From positions 1 to 64,000 of the forward strand of contig JAFGEZ010000034.1 of assembly GCA_016931295.1 (NCBI GenBank): a stretch of 64,000 bases of DNA. Direction: 5' to 3'. Positions 60,846 through 64,000 of this stretch are shown here, one piece after another (positions within the stretch are counted from its first letter, which is position 1; the number at the start of each line of letters is the position of its first letter). Source of the stretch: Candidatus Krumholzibacteriota bacterium (lineage in GTDB: Bacteria > Krumholzibacteriota > Krumholzibacteriia > Krumholzibacteriales > Krumholzibacteriaceae). A program made the translations under genes and the position numbers. The notes below the pieces were generated by a model. The model saw only the letters and a list, made by a program, of their open reading frames with translations. It was not told the DNA's origin and did no database searches.

Positions 60846-60921
60846 GGGGTTGTAGCTCAGCTGGGAGAGCACTTGTCTGGCAGACAAGAGGTCACGGGTT
60901 CGATCCCCGTCAACTCCACCA
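60846..60921 (+). tRNA. tRNA-Ala (anticodon GGC)
   Basis: The 76-nt cloverleaf has acceptor GGGGTTG with CAACTCC, D-arm GCTCAGCTGGGAGAGC and anticodon arm CTTGT-CTGGCAG-ACAAG (GGC, decoding GCC). The T-arm is ACGGGTTCGATCCCCGT, with discriminator A and encoded CCA. Eight T residues follow one base later and probably end transcription. Confidence 0.96.
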
Positions 60922-60990
60922 CTTTTTTTTGCCCGGGGATACGCGGATACGGCGCGCGGCCCCGCCGCCGCCCGCGGGACAGCCGAGACC

Positions 60991-62364
60991 ATGGATGAAA
61001 CCGTTCGTACCACGTGTCTCTGCATCTTCGAGGACGATCGATTCCCCAATTTCTTTCCCCTGACCTACGACAAGCCCGTCTTCGACCTCTTCATAGGAAC
61101 GCAGATACTCCGCGACCGGTTCGTGGCCGAGATCGCGCCGCTGCGTGTCGCGCTCCTCTGCCGGCCCTATCTCGCCCCGGTGCTCGCGGAACGGGCCTGC
61201 GGCGGGGAGGAAGGCCCCGAGACGACGGTGAACGGGATGGCGGAGGAGGAGACCGTGTTTCTCAACGGCCGCATCCTCGCCTACGGGGAGGAAATGCGAG
61301 CCCTCCTCGACGGTCTCGACACGGATACCATCCGACGCAAGAACGGCGTTCCCGTCGTCGCGCGTCTGTCCGGGGAGAACGCTCTCGCCTTCGCCGAGTA
61401 CCTGCGTCCGGCGATCGCCGACGAGGCGGTCACGCGCGTCATGGAGGAGATCAAGGCGCCCCCGGGCGACGACAGGGACAACAAGAACGAGGCCGGCGCG
61501 CTGGAGGCGTGGGCGGCCGAACACGGCGTCCTGCTCGAGGAGACGGGGCAGCGGCTGCTCTCATACTACTGGCAACTCATCGGAGAGAACGGGGCGTGCA
61601 TCGTCGACGATTTCCGGAAGATCCCCCTGCGGGGCACGGATCCGGAATCGGAGGTCTACCGCGGCGTCGAGATGATACGCGAGGAGGACATCCTCATCGG
61701 GAGCGGGGTCCAGGTCCGCTCCGGGACGGTGCTCGACGCGTCCGACGGACCGATCGTCATAGCCGACGACGTCAACGTCGAACCGAACGCGATCATCCAC
61801 GGGCCCTGCTTCATCGGCCGGGGCACGATCGTTCGGGGCGGCGCACGCATCGGACACGGAACGTCCATCGGCGAACAGTGCCGGATCGGTGGCGAGGTGG
61901 GCGAATCCGTGGTCGCGCCCTTCTCGAACAAGCAGCACGGCGGTTTCCTCGGGCACTCGTACGTCGGTTCATGGGTCAACATCGGGGCCGGAACCTCGAA
62001 CAGCGACCTCAAGAACAATTACGGCAAGGTGCGTGCCTGGTGCGCCGGACACATGCGGGACACCGGACGCCGTTTTCTCGGCGTGGTGATCGGCGACCAT
62101 GCGAAGATCGCGATCAACACGGGAATAGACACGGGCACCGTCATCGGGTTCAACACCAACGTCAAGGTGAGCGGCTGGCCGCCGAAGCACATCCCGAGCT
62201 TCATGTGGTACGTGTCCCCCGAACCCGGACGATTCGAGATCGGCAAGGCGATCGAGACGGCAAGGATCATGATGGATCGCCGGAACGTGCCATTTTCCGC
62301 GGCGAACGACGAACTCTTCACGGCAATCCACCGGTTCATCCGAACGAGCGGGCATCTCGCCTGA
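60991..62364 (+). CDS. GlmU-like sugar-phosphate nucleotidyltransferase/acyltransferase
   Basis: The 457-residue protein has a divergent N-terminal half (about 1-200) and a left-handed beta-helix C-terminus with hexapeptide repeats (SGVQVRSGTVLDASDGPIVI, IADDVNVEPNAIIHGPCFIG, GARIGHGTSIGEQCRIGG). The segment KQHGGFLGHSYVGSWVNIGA then TSNSDLKNNYGKVR is typical of the Bacteroidetes-style GlmU homologs. The N-terminus starts CIFEDDRFPNFFPLTYDKPV rather than the canonical LAAGxGTRM loop, so uridylyl transfer is less certain than acetyl transfer. It is followed 26 bp later by a pterin-binding methyltransferase. Confidence 0.75.
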   Translation: MDETVRTTCLCIFEDDRFPNFFPLTYDKPVFDLFIGTQILRDRFVAEIAPLRVALLCRPYLAPVLAERACGGEEGPETTVNGMAEEETVFLNGRILAYGEEMRALLDGLDTDTIRRKNGVPVVARLSGENALAFAEYLRPAIADEAVTRVMEEIKAPPGDDRDNKNEAGALEAWAAEHGVLLEETGQRLLSYYWQLIGENGACIVDDFRKIPLRGTDPESEVYRGVEMIREEDILIGSGVQVRSGTVLDASDGPIVIADDVNVEPNAIIHGPCFIGRGTIVRGGARIGHGTSIGEQCRIGGEVGESVVAPFSNKQHGGFLGHSYVGSWVNIGAGTSNSDLKNNYGKVRAWCAGHMRDTGRRFLGVVIGDHAKIAINTGIDTGTVIGFNTNVKVSGWPPKHIPSFMWYVSPEPGRFEIGKAIETARIMMDRRNVPFSAANDELFTAIHRFIRTSGHLA

Positions 62365-62390
62365 CGCCGCCCGCCCGCAGGGAGAAGATG

Positions 62391-63197
62391 ATGTCGAGCG
62401 CGACCGTCGTCATCGGCGAACGCATCAACAGCTCGAACGCGGCCGTGCGTCGCGTGCTGGCCGACAGGGACGAGGAGGCCCTCCTCGATCTCGCCCGCCG
62501 GCAGATCGACGGCGGGGCGACGGGGATCGACATCAACGCCTCGATGCTCATGGAAGGCGAGCGGGATGCGCTCCTCTGGGCGGCGAACGCCGTGGCGGCG
62601 GAAACCGGCGCCGTCGTCTCGCTCGACAGCCCGGACCTCGGCATCCTCCTCGACGTTCTCGGTCGGGTCGAGGGAGAGGCGATCGTCAACTCGATCACCT
62701 GCGACGACGACGTGCTCGACCGCGCCATGCTCGGAATCGCCGGTATTGGGGCGGGAGTCGTCGTGATGCTGAAGAACAGGGAGGGGATACCGGCGGACGC
62801 GGAGGGGCGGTGCCGTCTCGCCGAACGGGCAGCCGGGGCCGCGGAGCGGTCGGGGATCCTGCCGGGTCAAATCTATTTCGATCCCGTCTTCCAGCCGCTC
62901 GCGACCGCCGCTTCGGGGCTGGGCGTTCCGCTGGACGCGTTCGCGCTGCTCGGCGAGCGGTTTCCCGATCACCGGCGGATCGGCGGGCTCTCGAACGTCT
63001 CCTTCGGCCTGCCGCTCAGGAAACTCGTGAACCGGACATGTCTCGCGATGGCGGTCGGCCGCGGAATGGACGCCGTCATCTGCGATGCGACCGATACGCG
63101 TCTCATGGACGCACTCGCCGCGGCCGAGGCCCTCGCCGGGCGGGATGCCGGTTGTCGAGGTCTCATCGCGCGCTACCGCCGGAAACGTCGGGACTGA
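62391..63197 (+). CDS. Pterin-binding methyltransferase (methyltetrahydrofolate:corrinoid methyltransferase-like)
   Basis: The 268-residue TIM-barrel protein of the pterin-binding family has VIGERINSSNAAVRRVLADR, RQIDGGATGIDINASM, AVVSLDSPDLGILLDVLG, IYFDPVFQPLATA and GLSNVSFGLPLRKLVNRTCL. The Asn in NVSFGLP and Asp in FDPVFQPL are the usual folate-pterin contacts. The stand-alone size matches AcsE/MtgA-type enzymes that move the methyl group of methyl-THF to a corrinoid protein. It is too short for MetH. No corrinoid protein or CO dehydrogenase is adjacent. ATG 62391 is 6 bp from AGGGAG. Confidence 0.82.
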   Translation: MSSATVVIGERINSSNAAVRRVLADRDEEALLDLARRQIDGGATGIDINASMLMEGERDALLWAANAVAAETGAVVSLDSPDLGILLDVLGRVEGEAIVNSITCDDDVLDRAMLGIAGIGAGVVVMLKNREGIPADAEGRCRLAERAAGAAERSGILPGQIYFDPVFQPLATAASGLGVPLDAFALLGERFPDHRRIGGLSNVSFGLPLRKLVNRTCLAMAVGRGMDAVICDATDTRLMDALAAAEALAGRDAGCRGLIARYRRKRRD

Positions 63198-63709
63198 GCG
63201 CCGGGCGCCGGACGTATTCGGCAATGCGGCGGCTCATTTTGCTCTGCCGACACGCAGGCCTTCCGCATCGGGCCAAACGGCGGGTCGCCGCAAGCAGCTT
63301 CATAACTCCTATTATACAGGCAAGATACAGAACGGGCGGGCTTGCCGGGCCTCGTGGCACGACTCTTGATCCTGCAGTTGTCCGCACGCGGAAAGTTCCC
63401 TGTGGGTTCGTGCCTTGTCCCAGACGAGTTTCTCATCCTCACGTGTTGCAGAAACCCCCGTGCCGGGATACACGTTCCTTACGGGGAACTTTATCATGAT
63501 ACCACAGGCCGTCGGTCCGGCGCAAGCGTGCCTCTCGATCCGCCCGCAAGGCTCGCCGAAAATCTTTCGCAATTGTAAATTTCTTTTTGACAGGCAGATT
63601 GCCGTATGGTATCTCTCACCAAGGCACCATGGAAGCGACGGGTGTGGCGAATAACGCGACGGACCGGACCGGCCGGTCCGCATGGGACTCCACAAGCGGG
63701 GTGAACGGC
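63198..63709. other. Long intergenic region before the HU gene
   Basis: This 512-bp stretch has no convincing ORF. It holds an imperfect sigma54-like site, TGGCACGACTCTTGAT (63355-63370, with GA where GC is needed), an inverted CCCCGT/ACGGGG (63456-63461 and 63481-63486), the HU promoter (63587-63615) and a 16-nt palindrome CGGACCGGCCGGTCCG (63665-63680) in the HU leader. A small RNA in 63220-63580 is possible but I see no diagnostic structure. Confidence 0.4.
63587..63615 (+). promoter_or_regulatory. Candidate sigma70 promoter of the HU gene
   Basis: A perfect TTGACA (63587-63592) and TATCTC (63610-63615) are 17 bp apart. The AT-rich run just upstream (TTGTAAATTTCTT) looks like an UP-element. 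The leader is about 88 nt. Confidence 0.6.
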
Positions 63710-63985
63710 ATGACGAAAGCGGATCTCGTCGAGGAAATCTCCCGGGACACCGGGCTCAGCAAGAAGGACACGAGCATCATCGTCAATCTCATCATCGATA
63801 ACATCTGCAAGGCGCTCGCAGAGGGTGACAAGGTCGAACTGCGCGGGTTCGGCTCGTTCAAGGTCAAGAGCCGCAATCCCCGCAAGGCCCGCAACCCGCG
63901 GACCGGCGAGTCCGTCGATGTGCCGGCGAAGCTCGTGCCCTACTTCAAGGCCTCGAACGAGTTGAAAACCAAGGTGAATCACTGA
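63710..63985 (+). CDS. HU/IHF-family DNA-binding protein
   Basis: The 91-residue nucleoid protein begins MTKADLVEEISRDTGLSKKD, with the dimer-forming helices, and continues VELRGFGSFKVKSRNPRKAR and NPRTGESVDVPAKLVPYF, the DNA-bending arm with its intercalating Pro. Length is typical of HU. GGGGTGA lies upstream of ATG 63710. An in-frame ATG at 63629 would add 27 unconserved residues and is not favoured. HU versus an IHF subunit cannot be settled from sequence alone. Confidence 0.93.
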   Translation: MTKADLVEEISRDTGLSKKDTSIIVNLIIDNICKALAEGDKVELRGFGSFKVKSRNPRKARNPRTGESVDVPAKLVPYFKASNELKTKVNH

Positions 63986-64000
63986 TCACCGATCCGACTC

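Noticed and set aside
63355-63370. Second sigma54 promoter before HU
   Set aside because: The -24 TGGCACG is perfect but the -12 reads TTGA instead of TTGC and no gene starts within 250 bp.
63629-63709. HU start at ATG 63629 with a 27-residue extension
   Set aside because: The canonical HU N-terminus begins at MTKADLVE with its own SD; the extension contains the GC palindrome and has no known counterpart.

Overview
The window is a gene-dense, GC-rich bacterial chromosome segment. It carries about 58 protein genes on both strands and two tRNAs. No insertion sequence, phage gene, integrase or CRISPR array was seen. The cell is Gram-negative: there is a periplasmic TonB-like protein, lipoproteins, many Sec-exported proteins and a fusion protein ending in an outer-membrane-type beta barrel with a terminal Phe. 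The gene mix is a K+-dependent membrane pyrophosphatase, a bacterial HdrABC/MvhADG complex, large secreted propeller and VCBS proteins, and a flotillin/NfeD pair. This suits an anaerobic or facultative lineage of the FCB/candidate-phylum type, but I cannot place it firmly from sequence alone. Shine-Dalgarno sequences are strong and many sigma70-like promoters with 16-18 bp spacers are readable.

Layout. 1-9 kb: threonine catabolism (tail of a threonine dehydrogenase, kbl), membrane pyrophosphatase, an exported YHS/TRASH Cys-rich protein, ychF, archease with rtcB, and a secreted propeller-transglutaminase protein on the minus strand. 9-15.9 kb: gamma-glutamyltransferase with a VCBS-repeat protein and a small FlgT-C-like protein, two tandem paralogous secreted proteins, a TonB-domain protein, a CDP-alcohol phosphatidyltransferase, a nitroreductase and a small membrane protein. 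16-22.6 kb: signalling and membrane genes (HD-GYP protein behind a sigma54-type promoter, single-domain response regulator, HAMP-like membrane protein, DUF116 protein, EamA transporter, TPR lipoprotein).

22.8-32.2 kb is the centrepiece: a co-directional run hdrC-hdrB-hdrA-mvhD-mvhG-mvhA, then a hydrogenase endopeptidase and hypA-hypB-hypC-hypD. This encodes a cytoplasmic [NiFe] hydrogenase coupled to a heterodisulfide-reductase-like flavoprotein (the electron-bifurcating architecture) with part of its maturation machinery. hypE and hypF are not in the window. mvhA is split by an in-frame TGA exactly where the second cysteine of the N-terminal RxCGxC nickel-ligand motif should be. A 7-bp stem-loop with a GGG-bearing apical loop starts 16 nt after that TGA. 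I read this as selenocysteine insertion, giving a 486-residue [NiFeSe]-type large subunit with Sec in the N-terminal rather than the usual C-terminal motif.

32-43 kb: hflK-hflC, a 1004-residue peptidase-propeller-barrel protein, and a tightly overlapping cluster of a double ThyX-like protein, a nitroreductase and a BtuFDC-type ABC importer. A YihY protein, a GYD-domain protein and YjbQ follow. 44-47.7 kb: a BlaI/BlaR1-like pair with an unusual TPR tail and a repeated TAACATG operator-like array, then a secreted ankyrin/metallo-beta-lactamase fusion. 47.8-54.3 kb: a glycyl-radical enzyme with its activase, and a large periplasmic-propeller/SpoIIE phosphatase on the minus strand. 54.5-64 kb: a GT-C-like membrane glycosyltransferase, an NlpC/P60-like lipoprotein, tRNA-Leu(CAA), a NfeD-FloA-small membrane protein operon, tRNA-Ala(GGC), a GlmU-like protein, a corrinoid methyl-transfer pterin-binding protein and an HU protein.
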